Below, one piece after another: positions 22,670 to 30,979 of a stretch of DNA of 41,457 nucleotides. Origin of the DNA: a virus; the IMG/VR virus record IMGVR_UViG_3300027759_000169, positions 1-41,457 of that record, one strand, 5' to 3'. The notes beneath the pieces were generated by a model. It made no database searches, was not told the origin of the DNA, and saw only the letters and a list, made by a program, of their open reading frames with translations. Position 1 is the first letter of the stretch. Each line of letters begins with the position of its first letter. The position numbers and the translations under genes were made by a program.

Positions 22670-24120
22670 AATTAGTCATTAAAGATGAAGTTAATATCAA
22701 GATTGAAGGTCTTGAGTTAGACGCACGAAAGAAGTTAGCAAACGCATTTAAATTTTTTGCACCGTATGCAAGGTACCATCCAGCATATAAACTTGGTCGT
22801 TGGGACGGAACAGTCAGTTTGTTTGGCCTTGGTGGCAATGGCTATTTGAATCAACTAGAAAAAGTCATGCAAATACTACATAGTATGGGCATCTCTTTGG
22901 AAGAAGTAGAAGATTTGCGTGATCCAATTAAGTTAGCGTTTCCAGAAGTTACTGAAGATTTTTGGGGTGAACGCTGTTGGCCACCAGGTCATCAACAAGC
23001 AGGCCAACCTATCAAGTTACGTGACTATCAACTTGATGTAATTAACAACTTTCTTAAAAATCCCCAGGCATTGCAAGAAGTAGCAACTGGCGCAGGCAAG
23101 ACAATTATCACTGCGACCTTGAGTAAGCTATGTGAAAACTTTGGTCGAACCATTACAATAGTACCTAACAAATCATTAGTTGAACAAACAGAAGAAGACT
23201 TTATTAATTGTGGTTTAGACGTAGGAGTTTACTATGGCGACAGGAAGGATCTTAATAAAACGCATACGATTTGCACGTGGCAGAGCCTTAATATTCTGGA
23301 TAAGAAATCAAAGAATCAAGAACACGAAATTGTAACACTGGCAGAATTCCTTGACGGTGTTAAATGTGTTATTGTTGACGAAGTACACATGGCCAAAGCA
23401 GAAGTACTGAAAAATTTACTTACACAAAACCTATGTAATGCTCCAATTCGCTGGGGACTAACAGGAACTGTACCAAAAGAAGCACACGAATTTGAAGCTA
23501 TCTTTGCAAGTCTTGGACCAGTTATTCACAGCATACAAGCACACGAGCTACAAACTAAAGGTGTGCTAAGTGACTGTCATGTCAAAGTTGTACAACTGAT
23601 GGACTTGAAAGAATTTAGTAGCTATCCGGAAGAATTAAAGTATCTTGTCACAGACGAAGACAGGATGATATATCTTAGTAAATTAATTAAAACAATATCT
23701 CAATCGGGTAACACATTAGTTCTAGTTAATAGAATCGATTCAGGCAAATTTTTAATTAATGAAATTCCAGAAGCAGTTTTTATCTCAGGTGAAGTAAAGA
23801 CTAAAGATAGAAAAGAAGAGTATGACGAAATTAAAACGAATGATAACAAGATTATTGTGGCGACTTTTGGTGTGGCCGCTGTTGGTATTAATATCCCTAG
23901 GATTTTTAATATGGTTCTTCTTGAACCCGGAAAGAGCTTTGTTCGCGTTATACAATCAATTGGACGAGGTATTCGGAAAGCAGAAGACAAGGATTTCGTC
24001 CAGATTTGGGATATAACTAGCACTTGCAAATATGCTAAACGACATCTTACAGAGCGTAAGAAATTTTACAAGGACGCCAAATATCCGTTTACTATTGAAA
24101 AAACGGATTGGCAACGATAA
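22657..24120 (+). CDS. uvsW: UvsW helicase (SF2, branch migration)
   Basis: A 487-residue helicase, near the length of T4 UvsW. After an N-terminal DNA-binding domain (YARYHPAYKLGRWDGTVSLF) come the helicase motifs: LRDYQ at 121-125, ATGAGKT at 143-149, DEVH at 241-244, LTGT near 263, TFGVAAVGIN and QSIGRGIRK near the end. UvsW unwinds branched DNA and R-loops and in T4 switches origin use to recombination-dependent replication. It overlaps the preceding unknown gene by 13 bases, and its TAA overlaps the next ATG. Confidence 0.94.
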   Translation: MGIVKLVIKDEVNIKIEGLELDARKKLANAFKFFAPYARYHPAYKLGRWDGTVSLFGLGGNGYLNQLEKVMQILHSMGISLEEVEDLRDPIKLAFPEVTEDFWGERCWPPGHQQAGQPIKLRDYQLDVINNFLKNPQALQEVATGAGKTIITATLSKLCENFGRTITIVPNKSLVEQTEEDFINCGLDVGVYYGDRKDLNKTHTICTWQSLNILDKKSKNQEHEIVTLAEFLDGVKCVIVDEVHMAKAEVLKNLLTQNLCNAPIRWGLTGTVPKEAHEFEAIFASLGPVIHSIQAHELQTKGVLSDCHVKVVQLMDLKEFSSYPEELKYLVTDEDRMIYLSKLIKTISQSGNTLVLVNRIDSGKFLINEIPEAVFISGEVKTKDRKEEYDEIKTNDNKIIVATFGVAAVGINIPRIFNMVLLEPGKSFVRVIQSIGRGIRKAEDKDFVQIWDITSTCKYAKRHLTERKKFYKDAKYPFTIEKTDWQR

Positions 24121-24827
24121 TGTTTTTTAATAAAAAGAAAAAAATAATATTAGAAGCATACGCACCAATAGGCCAATTAATAGACTTATTTCCTATTACC
24201 AAGACTGCTAGTACTCTTCCATCTTGGTATAATTCTTTGCCGGCAAAGGCCGACGGAAAACGCACCGTCAAACAATGTCCCGGGCTTACAGATCTTTATA
24301 ATAATGGATTTACAATACCAGCATGGGCAGATTACGAAGTATTAGTAAATGCCGATAATACAGGACATATTAAATCTGGTATGGGCAAAAGGTACGGCGA
24401 GCATTCAACCGGGCATGATTTACCTGTACAAGCACCGGGTGCTTGGCCCGATTATATAAACGTAAAATATCACAATCCATGGTGGATATGGTGCTCTGAA
24501 CCAATTGAATGGTTATGGGTACAACCAGTATGGTCACAGACAGACCCACAAGAATTTACATTGATTCCGGCTATTACGGAATTTAAATATCAATATCAGG
24601 CTAACATTAATACACTAATCAAAAAACCAAAAGAATCAAAATTAATAACAATTAAAGGTGGAACACCTTTGGCGCAGTTAGTGCCCCTAATAGAAAGGGA
24701 TTGGGATCTAAAACTTGATGTTATGACGCCGGATATATTTGCAAAGAAATTTGATAGATGGGATTTCTCACTTAGTCAAAATACTGGATATAACAAAATC
24801 AAGTCTATTATAAACAGGAATACATAA
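24120..24827 (+). CDS. Tryptophan-rich conserved protein of unknown function
   Basis: A 235-residue protein. An in-frame TTG at 24108 exists, but the ATG at 24120 overlapping the uvsW stop (TAATG) is preferred. A lysine-rich start (FFNKKKKIILEAY) precedes PIGQLIDLFPITK. The middle is very rich in Trp (PWWIWCSEPIEWLWVQPVW, residues about 120-138). Near 170-190 is KLITIKGGTPLAQLVPLIERDW, a GTP-x-AQ-x-P signature I associate with uncharacterised DUF6065-type proteins (weak recall). No catalytic motif can be named. It is translationally coupled to uvsW, so expressed early. Confidence 0.65.
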   Translation: MFFNKKKKIILEAYAPIGQLIDLFPITKTASTLPSWYNSLPAKADGKRTVKQCPGLTDLYNNGFTIPAWADYEVLVNADNTGHIKSGMGKRYGEHSTGHDLPVQAPGAWPDYINVKYHNPWWIWCSEPIEWLWVQPVWSQTDPQEFTLIPAITEFKYQYQANINTLIKKPKESKLITIKGGTPLAQLVPLIERDWDLKLDVMTPDIFAKKFDRWDFSLSQNTGYNKIKSIINRNT

Positions 24828-24832
24828 GGAAT

Positions 24833-25339
24833 ATGCAAATATTAACGTTAGAGAATAAAACATTTTTACTGGATAATCTTCCAGAAGAAGTGGATGAAGA
24901 GTGTAGATTTGCTGTATTAGACAATAGTGATGCCAAAGAACCAGATTTTTTCTTTATGCCATTGATATTTTTAGAATCATTTAATGCACCTGCAATGGTA
25001 CTTAATATAGGCGGTCAACAGGTTACTATGCCAATTGATTGGCACATAGCAGTAGGTGATAGCAGTAGTGGTTGTGATATTGAAATTTTACCATTAACTA
25101 GTTTAAATGATAGAGGGTTTGAAGCACTAATTTTTAATCCGCTTAGTAGCTTTAGAGTAGAATTTAAGAAAATTGAAATTGTAAATTTTTATAATGACGT
25201 TAAATGGTATTTTCCAAAGATGAAAAATAACCAACTACTTGCTACACCGTTAGGCTTAGGCGACAAACCTGATTGTGCTTATTTCTGCAAAGAGATTAGC
25301 CGTCAAAGTGAAATTATTGACTTGAGTAAGATATTATAA
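24833..25339 (+). CDS. Conserved T4-like phage protein of unknown function
   Basis: A 168-residue protein, predicted beta-rich, with an acidic N-terminal third. Distinct segments are MPIDWHIAVGDSSSGCDIEILPLTSLNDRGFEALIFNPLSSF (in parts), DVKWYFPKMKNNQLLATPLG and CAYFCKEISRQSEIIDLS. I recall relatives in cyanophage-type T4-like genomes near uvsW, without an assigned function. AAGGAAT lies upstream of the ATG. The next gene begins one base after its stop, so they form a unit. Confidence 0.66.
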   Translation: MQILTLENKTFLLDNLPEEVDEECRFAVLDNSDAKEPDFFFMPLIFLESFNAPAMVLNIGGQQVTMPIDWHIAVGDSSSGCDIEILPLTSLNDRGFEALIFNPLSSFRVEFKKIEIVNFYNDVKWYFPKMKNNQLLATPLGLGDKPDCAYFCKEISRQSEIIDLSKIL

Positions 25340-25340
25340 A

Positions 25341-25625
25341 ATGGGCAATCTTAAACCTGGAGCAACTTACATTTACGAACGCAATGGCGATGAAGTATAT
25401 GCCCGCGAGTTTGGAGAAACTGATCGAAAATTAATTGGCTACAAATACGAAATGGAAGGCACGCCAGATCCTCGTACAAGCGATGGTCGACCATTAATTG
25501 AGCACATCCGAGAAGATAAACTTTGGGGCGCAATTCGAAGAGAAGCAAAAACCAATATCACTTTACAAAGGGCCTTGGATCGTGCTATAATGATATACAA
25601 ATTAAGCAAGGACAAAATACAATGA
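25341..25625 (+). CDS. Small conserved protein of unknown function
   Basis: A 94-residue protein. Its first half is strand-like with a charged turn (GATYIYERNGDEVYAREFGE) and its second half helical (HIREDKLWGAIRREAKTNITLQRALDRAIMIYKLSK). The second half resembles a segment I recall in short cyanophage proteins. There is no catalytic motif. It ends in an ATGA overlap with the following oxygenase gene and also contains a probable internal promoter (25562-25591). Confidence 0.62.
   Translation: MGNLKPGATYIYERNGDEVYAREFGETDRKLIGYKYEMEGTPDPRTSDGRPLIEHIREDKLWGAIRREAKTNITLQRALDRAIMIYKLSKDKIQ
25562..25591 (+). promoter_or_regulatory. Possible internal sigma70-like promoter
   Basis: TTTACA (25562-25567), 18-bp spacer, TATAAT (25586-25591), about 30 bases before the oxygenase ATG at 25622. 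Being inside a gene in AT-rich DNA, it could be chance. Confidence 0.35.
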
Positions 25626-26263
25626 AATATGCATTTTTTAATCCGCTAATTATGGGTATTGATTCGATATCTGATGATATGTTTGAAAGAATTAAAAAGT
25701 TAGCTGAAAAACTCCACGAGCGAACTGATCTTAATGATGCTGGAAATAATGAGCTAAGTGTGCGTGGAGGCCAACAAATACAAGTGTTGCCTAACGATGC
25801 TAGTATCAATGTTGATTGGTTAATTGAATTTTTAGAAGAACAATTAACCCAGTATCTACAACAGGTAAAAACACAAAGTATGTTACCCGATATGGAATAT
25901 GTCAAAGTTAAAGTTACTAGCATCTGGACTATTAAACAAAACTCCGGCGAATATCAAGCTATGCATAATCATCCAGCAGGGCACTTGTCAGGCAATATGT
26001 ATATAGAAACACCTGCATTAGCTGAAGATAGTACAAATATTGACGGTAATATTTTGTTTAAATTTCCTATAGAAAAAGATGTAACCAAGTTTATTTTGCA
26101 AGACGGTTGGTGCTATAGGCCAGAAGCTAAAAATATTTTAATCTTTCCAAGTTATGTTTCACATTTAGTGTATCCTTGGAAAGGCACTGGTAATAGAACT
26201 GTAATGGCATTTGATGCAGTATTAATTCCAAAGGCGTTAGATGGCACAAAAACTAGCAATTAA
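25622..26263 (+). CDS. 2OG-Fe(II) oxygenase family protein 1
   Basis: A 213-residue protein of the phage 2OG-FeII_Oxy_5-like group. The iron site is suggested by MHNHPAGHLSGNMYIE (His115, His117) and a distal His181 in IFPSYVSHLVYPW; Arg192 in GTGNRTVMAFD is placed to bind 2-oxoglutarate. The start at 25622 overlaps the previous stop (ATGA). A longer in-frame opening inside the upstream gene is unlikely. Such enzymes hydroxylate proteins or nucleic acids; the substrate here is unknown. A second, divergent copy lies at 27406-28035. It overlaps the next gene by 23 bases. Confidence 0.8.
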   Translation: MKYAFFNPLIMGIDSISDDMFERIKKLAEKLHERTDLNDAGNNELSVRGGQQIQVLPNDASINVDWLIEFLEEQLTQYLQQVKTQSMLPDMEYVKVKVTSIWTIKQNSGEYQAMHNHPAGHLSGNMYIETPALAEDSTNIDGNILFKFPIEKDVTKFILQDGWCYRPEAKNILIFPSYVSHLVYPWKGTGNRTVMAFDAVLIPKALDGTKTSN

Positions 26264-26723
26264 AGAAGTAATGGCGGCCGTGGATAGCGGCTACATTGGC
26301 TTATGGGATGAACTTGATGACGAACAACGCAAGGCCCTGAAGAGCGAATTCTTTATCATGAATCGTTATATTAGTAACGTAAAGACCAGCGACAAATATT
26401 TACAACAGCATTATATATTAACTGTTAACGAATACTTTAATAAACACTGGAATTTGTTACAAAAGCATCCTAAGCTCTTATGGATGCTGTTGGCCATGTG
26501 TGGACATGAAAGTAAAAAGATCCATTATCACGAATGGATTGGCTTTAAAAAGAAGCCAGGGAACAGTTCAGATAAGAAGGTAAAATTTTTATTAGATTTA
26601 TACCCTGCAAAAAAACAAGTAGATTGCGAATTACTTGCAGAATTAATGAGTGATGCAGAATTTAAAGAGTTAGCTATAATGCACGGTATGGAAGATGCAG
26701 AGGTTAAAAAATTATTAAAATGA
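26241..26723 (+). CDS. Conserved replication-block protein, possibly clamp-loader small subunit
   Basis: A 160-residue helical protein. The pattern FFIMNRYISNVK, VNEYFNKHW, then HPKLLWMLLAMCG, HEWIGFKKK, LLDLYPAKK and a final ELAIMHGMEDAEVKKLLK resembles the layout of gp62-type clamp-loader small subunits of T4-like phages (an Asn-Arg-x-hydrophobic-Ser motif, a Trp followed by Lys residues, then two helices). The similarity is weak, and the large subunit gp44 is not in this window, so this is only a suggestion. It overlaps both neighbours, which indicates a tightly packed early operon. Confidence 0.4.
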   Translation: MAQKLAIKEVMAAVDSGYIGLWDELDDEQRKALKSEFFIMNRYISNVKTSDKYLQQHYILTVNEYFNKHWNLLQKHPKLLWMLLAMCGHESKKIHYHEWIGFKKKPGNSSDKKVKFLLDLYPAKKQVDCELLAELMSDAEFKELAIMHGMEDAEVKKLLK

Positions 26724-27409
26724 CATTAGCGGCAACTCACTACGTTTGTCAATATTGTTCAAACACGTTTTCAAAAGAAAAAACGTTAATGGTGCATCTG
26801 TGCGAACAAAAACGCAGAGCATTGGCTAAAACTGAAAAACATGTTGTCATGGGTTACGATGCTTTTAATAGATTCTTTAAAATGAGTCAAAATTTAAAAG
26901 GTAACAAGTCATACGATGAGTTTGCCAAAAGTCCTTACTATAATGCATTTGTTAAGTTTGGCAGTTTTGTCAGCAATGTAAACCCATTGTATCCTGATAG
27001 ATTTATTGATTATGTTATTACCAGCGGTGTTAAATTAGATCATTGGTGTAGAGATGAATTATACGAAAAATATGTAGCAAACCTTATTCGTGTAGAAACG
27101 GTAGAAACAGCATTACAGCGAAGTATTGGGCACATGATGACATGGGCAGATGATCATAAGAGTCAGTGGAATCATTATTTTTTATATGTAAGTTTAAATC
27201 GTGCTAGCTTTGATATCCGTGATGGAAAGATAAGTCCTTGGATATTATTGAACAGTAAAAATGGCAAAGAAATGCTATCAAAGTTTAGTGATGAACAATT
27301 AGAAGCAGTTGGCCCAACAATAGATCCACAATTTTGGATGAAGAAATTTAAATCATTGCCTGCCGATGTAGAGTTAGTTAGACAAGTTATTAAGGAATCA
27401 AACATATGA
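26720..27409 (+). CDS. C2HC zinc-finger protein conserved in T4-like phages
   Basis: A 229-residue protein starting with a zinc finger, Cys10-x2-Cys13-x12-His26-x-Cys28 (CQYCSNTF, LMVHLCEQKRR). The body has conserved-looking blocks YDEFAKSPYYNAFVKFG, KLDHWCRDELYEKYV, ISPWILLNSKNGKEML and IDPQFWMKKF. I recall clear relatives of the same length and order in cyanophages, of unknown function. The finger and the position among replication genes suggest nucleic-acid binding. ATGA overlaps join it to genes on both sides. Confidence 0.75.
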   Translation: MTLAATHYVCQYCSNTFSKEKTLMVHLCEQKRRALAKTEKHVVMGYDAFNRFFKMSQNLKGNKSYDEFAKSPYYNAFVKFGSFVSNVNPLYPDRFIDYVITSGVKLDHWCRDELYEKYVANLIRVETVETALQRSIGHMMTWADDHKSQWNHYFLYVSLNRASFDIRDGKISPWILLNSKNGKEMLSKFSDEQLEAVGPTIDPQFWMKKFKSLPADVELVRQVIKESNI

Positions 27410-28035
27410 AAACAGAATTAAATGTGTTAGATCAAACAAATATTTTACTTGTTAAAGGTGCATTTAGCGAAGAAGAATGCGTAGAAATTGCAGATGCTAT
27501 TTTAAAATATAAAGATAATCCAGCGGATAAAGATACAATTGCTATTAATAACGGACTTTGGTCTGGGCATCCACATCAACATAATGGGTTTGCATTACCA
27601 TTGACTCAAATAATAATAGCTAAACTTAAAGACGCTTGTAGTTTGTATTATGATTCAATGGCAACTCCGTCAAACATAACTCGTACCAGAGAACACAAAT
27701 CGATTAGCAGAGAAGAATGGGATATGATGATGTGGGCTGGTGTTACTCCGCCAGGTTCAGAAAACAGAGAACATACGCATACAAATTCTTTCATTTCAGG
27801 AACTGTATACTTCCAAGCAGAAGGTACAGGCACAATTGAATTTATGCCTTATAATTATGTTTATAGAACTATGTTACCTCAGTGGCCATACTACGGGACT
27901 GCAACATATGAACCAGAAGACGGCGATATATTGTTATTTCCGTCATACTTATTGCACAAAGTAGAACGTAATACTAGCGAATTTGAACGTGTAAATATTT
28001 CTTTTAATGTTATACCTATGATAGGACCAGCGTAA
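27406..28035 (+). CDS. 2OG-Fe(II) oxygenase family protein 2
   Basis: A 209-residue protein with REHTHTNSFISGTVYFQ (His123, His125), GDILLFPSYLLHKVERN (His184) and Arg195 in ERVNISFNV, the iron and 2-oxoglutarate ligands expected of the 2OG-FeII_Oxy_5-like group. It resembles the protein at 25622-26263 in motif order but is divergent in the first 100 residues. It overlaps the zinc-finger gene by four bases and its stop overlaps the next ATG. The substrate is unknown. Two related oxygenases in one operon may act on different targets. Confidence 0.8.
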   Translation: MKTELNVLDQTNILLVKGAFSEEECVEIADAILKYKDNPADKDTIAINNGLWSGHPHQHNGFALPLTQIIIAKLKDACSLYYDSMATPSNITRTREHKSISREEWDMMMWAGVTPPGSENREHTHTNSFISGTVYFQAEGTGTIEFMPYNYVYRTMLPQWPYYGTATYEPEDGDILLFPSYLLHKVERNTSEFERVNISFNVIPMIGPA

Positions 28036-28613
28036 TGCCAGATATTGATATAGACTTTTTAGATCGTACCAATGCTTTAAGCATTTTAAAGCATGTACCT
28101 GCGGCCATTGAAGATAATGGAACTTTTAAAAAGCACAATACTGGAGTGTATTGTACTTCAATCCCGTATAATCCGCTTACTGGTATGAGTACTATAGACT
28201 ACAAGCAAGCAGAAGAACGTGGATACTTTAAGATAGATTTCTTAAATGTTAGTATCTATAAAGGTGTACGAGATGAGACACACCTTACACAACTTATGGA
28301 GACAGAACCACTATGGGACCTACTGGAACAGGACGACTTCTCGAATCTACTCTTTCACGTGAATGGACACGGGCACGTATTGAGGAAGATGAAGCCAAAA
28401 AATATAGAAGAGCTCGCGGCGTGTCTGGCAATCATCCGTCCCGCCAAGAAACATTTATTAGGGAAACCGTGGTCAGAAGTACTGTTAGATGTATGGACGA
28501 AACCAACGACTGAGGAATATTATTTTAAGAAGGCACATGCGGTGGCCTATGCTATGGCTATTGTTGTGCAAATGAATTTAATTTGCGAATCTATTAGTTA
28601 CGAGTACACTTAA
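28035..28613 (+). CDS. Mini DnaE-like protein (DNA polymerase III alpha fragment family)
   Basis: A 192-residue protein. It starts at MPDIDIDFLDR, the catalytic Asp motif of bacterial DNA polymerase III alpha subunits (PD-x-D-x-DF), and continues with KIDFL, ELAACLAIIRPAKK and YYFKKAHAVAYAMAIVVQMN. These parallel DnaE motifs (KFDFLG; ALIRPG; FNKSHAVAYA). The PHP domain, most of the palm and the beta-binding tail are absent, so it is not a complete polymerase; DnaE is about 1160 residues. I recall similar 190-residue proteins in cyanophages. The role is unknown: a clamp or primer interaction is possible. It converges with the next minus-strand gene (four-base overlap). Confidence 0.78.
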   Translation: MPDIDIDFLDRTNALSILKHVPAAIEDNGTFKKHNTGVYCTSIPYNPLTGMSTIDYKQAEERGYFKIDFLNVSIYKGVRDETHLTQLMETEPLWDLLEQDDFSNLLFHVNGHGHVLRKMKPKNIEELAACLAIIRPAKKHLLGKPWSEVLLDVWTKPTTEEYYFKKAHAVAYAMAIVVQMNLICESISYEYT

Positions 28614-28984
28614 CGTACTTTGCGTACTAACTGTACTGACTTGCGTTTAACCCGTTTCATAGTTAAATTCATTAGATTAACAACGGGTCCAAGTACAACT
28701 CGGGCATCTTTACTATTGAATGTTTTAATAGCATAAGCAAACGGGTATATTTGATCTCTGCAAAATATATTAATAGGAAATTGACGGTTCGATTCCCACC
28801 ACCAAGTTTCTCCTATTTCTAAAAATATTGCACGTTCCTCCGGAGTATGTATGGCATTAAGGTCGTAAAAGCTGGTTACATATTGATCCTGATTTATTAT
28901 GATCCCGATGTATTCCAGTTCACCGTAGTTTAATACACTGATAAAGGGTAGTTTTTGTTCTATGTTATCTCTTAGTTTTGCCAT
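28610..28984 (-). CDS. Conserved T4-like phage protein of unknown function
   Basis: A 124-residue minus-strand protein. The frame extends to 29041, but the start MAKLRDNIEQKLPFISVLNYG at 28984 fits relatives I recall from cyanophages. These share GIIINQDQYVTSFYD, GETWWWESNRQFPINIF and a basic end, MKRVKRKSVQLVRKVR. There is no catalytic motif. TATACT on the minus strand (28996-28991) lies six bases before the ATG without a Shine-Dalgarno, again a leaderless layout, although the -35 is weak. It is the only minus-strand gene in the central 35 kb and may be expressed at a different time. Confidence 0.7.
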   Translation of the reverse strand: MAKLRDNIEQKLPFISVLNYGELEYIGIIINQDQYVTSFYDLNAIHTPEERAIFLEIGETWWWESNRQFPINIFCRDQIYPFAYAIKTFNSKDARVVLGPVVNLMNLTMKRVKRKSVQLVRKVR

Positions 28985-28989
28985 AAATA
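28982..28989 (+). promoter_or_regulatory. Late-type promoter motif
   Basis: CATAAATA, 21 bases before the ATG at 29011, overlapping the start codon of the divergent gene. An AAGG at 28997-29000 serves as ribosome-binding site. Confidence 0.55.
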
Positions 28990-29010
28990 TAGTATAAAGG
29001 TCCTGCGACA

Positions 29011-29832
29011 ATGCAAAAAATCTCAACGTATTTATATCCAAATAGAATTGAACTATTGGCTGATTTGGCAGGTTTCACTGTGGAGTATACAAACGTGTAT
29101 CAAAGAAACATAAAAATTTATGCTGGTATAGATAATACCCTAGAGTTTGACATTAAGAACGCTGACCAGAAGCGTATTGACTTATCTACTCTTACACAAA
29201 TTAAATTAAACATTATGGATGCAAGCGGGCAAGCATTGCCAAATAGTCCATACACAGTAACTCCTACATTGCCTCAGACTACCTACAAAGGCTTGGCATC
29301 AGTTATTCTTCCGCAAGAAGATTTAGATGAATTAGATCACCAGTTTTTATCATTTAGCGTATCGGGCATACAAGCTGGCAAGGAAGTTATGCTATACGGT
29401 GATACTAGATTTGGTGCTGTTGGCAAAATGGAACTTGTCGGCGATGCAATGCCAACAATTAAAGACGAGCAAGTAGTGACTAGTTTTTATAAAAATTTAC
29501 AGTACGGTACTGATATGATGGAATATTTCCATAGCAGTGCAATACCTTTGAGATTCTATGAAGCTATTGCTAGTACAGAATCGAGTGTAGAATTTAGATT
29601 CGACCAACTAATTGGAACTGTAAAAGTTGAAGTTACCAAAGATGCAAGTATTAGCTCAGAGACTTTTACGCTTCGTGGCACTGTGTTAGATACATTTGTA
29701 GTCAATTCTGCAACTGCTTATATGCTCAAAAACTATCAAAACATGGAAGATTATACCTACATGCGTGTAACTTTTAATCGTACAGACGTACAAGCAACAA
29801 CTGGCACAATTACCAAAGTAACTGTATCATAA
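29011..29832 (+). CDS. Probable virion structural protein
   Basis: A 273-residue protein. The N-terminus QKISTYLYPNRIELLADLAGFTVEYTNVYQR precedes NTLEFDIKNADQKRIDLS and a beta-rich body, with a second beta domain from about 195 (VEFRFDQLIGTVKVEVTKD). I recall very similar N-termini in structural proteins of marine T4-like phages. A fibre or baseplate part is likely, because the DIKNADQ-type domain resembles the N-terminal domain of baseplate upper proteins. A late-type promoter upstream supports a virion role, although the neighbours on both sides are replication genes. The exact role is not known. Confidence 0.66.
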   Translation: MQKISTYLYPNRIELLADLAGFTVEYTNVYQRNIKIYAGIDNTLEFDIKNADQKRIDLSTLTQIKLNIMDASGQALPNSPYTVTPTLPQTTYKGLASVILPQEDLDELDHQFLSFSVSGIQAGKEVMLYGDTRFGAVGKMELVGDAMPTIKDEQVVTSFYKNLQYGTDMMEYFHSSAIPLRFYEAIASTESSVEFRFDQLIGTVKVEVTKDASISSETFTLRGTVLDTFVVNSATAYMLKNYQNMEDYTYMRVTFNRTDVQATTGTITKVTVS

Positions 29833-29835
29833 AGG

Positions 29836-29864
29836 TTGACCTGCTGTAATTAACCTGTTATACT
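29836..29864 (+). promoter_or_regulatory. Sigma70-like promoter with leaderless spacing (primase)
   Basis: TTGACC (29836-29841), 17-bp spacer, TATACT (29859-29864). Seven bases lead to the ATG at 29872, with no Shine-Dalgarno. Confidence 0.75.
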
Positions 29865-29871
29865 ACTCTAT

Positions 29872-30882
29872 ATGAGTATAATCACGGACACTATCAACAG
29901 CTATCTTCCTGCAAAACGGAAGCAAACTCCTAGTGGTTGGATTAGTTTTAATGCTGTATGTTGCGATGATAAACGCCAACGAGGCGGCCTTATATTCAAC
30001 GCAGGCAATGCCGTAAGCTATCATTGTTTCAATTGCGGATTCAAAGCCAGCTGGCAACCTGGTAGACTTATAAGCCAAAAAATGAACAAGTTCATGCGAG
30101 ATTTAGGCATGGGCGATGATACCATTGGACAATTACGATTAGAAGCATTAAAGTTAAATGAAGACTCTAATACCGAAGTACGTAGTATAGTTCCAACGTT
30201 TGATGCCAGAGCGTTACCTATAGACGCTATTAGTTTTGAAGAATTAGATACATTCTTAAAACTTCCAGACGGAGATTACGCAGTTCCAACAAAATTCACT
30301 GAAGCATACGCATACCTAGTTGAAAGAAAAATTGACCCGTGGGCATATCCGTTCTACTGGACTAGCAAGGTGGGATTTAATAATAGAATTATTATTCCGT
30401 TTTTATACAAAGGCGAAATAGTAGGTTGGACTGCCCGTGCTTTTAACGATGCAAAGCCTAAATATCTAAGTGAACAGCAACCTGGTTATGTGTTTAATTT
30501 AGATGCACAGCATAACAATAGACAATTCGTAATTGTTTGTGAAGGGCCGTTTGATGCGATAAGTATTGACGGATGTGCGTTATTGGGCGCAGAAGTTAAA
30601 GATAGCCAAAATTGGCTACTCAAGCAATTAAATAAAGAAATTGTACTGGTTCCAGATAAAGATAAAGCTGGACTACTAACACTAGAACAAGCATTAGATT
30701 ATGGATGGAGTGTCAGTATGCCAGATTGGCCTGATGATGTTAAAGATGTAAATGATGCAATTATAAAGTTAGGACGATTAGCTACACTATATAAAATAGC
30801 ACAAGCAAAAGAAGCTAATCCCCTTAAAATACAATTGAAAGCTAAAAAATGGTTTAAGGAAACGCATGAAAAAACTAATTGA
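29872..30882 (+). CDS. 61: DNA primase gp61
   Basis: A 336-residue primase (T4 gp61 is 342) that makes RNA primers on the lagging strand with gp41. The zinc ribbon is Cys30/Cys31 with His51, Cys52 and Cys55 (YHCFNCGFK). The toprim domain has Glu224 in VCEGPFDA and Asp262/Asp264 in VPDKDKAG. RIIIPFLYKGEIVGWTAR is the primase core strand pair. A sigma70-like promoter ends seven bases before the ATG and there is no ribosome-binding site, so the mRNA is probably leaderless. The last 17 bases overlap the next microprotein gene. Confidence 0.93.
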   Translation: MSIITDTINSYLPAKRKQTPSGWISFNAVCCDDKRQRGGLIFNAGNAVSYHCFNCGFKASWQPGRLISQKMNKFMRDLGMGDDTIGQLRLEALKLNEDSNTEVRSIVPTFDARALPIDAISFEELDTFLKLPDGDYAVPTKFTEAYAYLVERKIDPWAYPFYWTSKVGFNNRIIIPFLYKGEIVGWTARAFNDAKPKYLSEQQPGYVFNLDAQHNNRQFVIVCEGPFDAISIDGCALLGAEVKDSQNWLLKQLNKEIVLVPDKDKAGLLTLEQALDYGWSVSMPDWPDDVKDVNDAIIKLGRLATLYKIAQAKEANPLKIQLKAKKWFKETHEKTN

Positions 30883-30979
30883 AATTTTACTGTGGCCGTT
30901 GCATAAATGGCAAGCTGAGAGAGCATTTAAGAAACGTTTAGAGGAACTACGGAAACGAGATCCGTTTATATACAAATGA
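30866..30979 (+). CDS. 37-residue basic microprotein
   Basis: A short frame encoding MKKLIEILLWPLHKWQAERA followed by a basic helix, with the end KRDPFIYK. It starts inside the primase gene with AAGGA at the right distance and ends in an ATGA overlap with the methyltransferase. I recall similarly short proteins ending in RKRDPFIY in cyanophage-like genomes, so it is likely real. The sequence suggests a single amphipathic helix, possibly membrane- or protein-binding. Function is unknown. Confidence 0.65.
   Translation: MKKLIEILLWPLHKWQAERAFKKRLEELRKRDPFIYK

Noticed and set aside
28313-28513. 66-residue overlapping frame inside the mini-DnaE gene
   Set aside because: The main frame carries the conserved DnaE motifs here. 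The overlap has no ribosome-binding site or recognisable sequence.
28035-28613. Reading the DnaE-like gene as a functional DNA polymerase
   Set aside because: It is only 192 residues, without PHP, most of the palm and fingers, or the clamp-binding tail.
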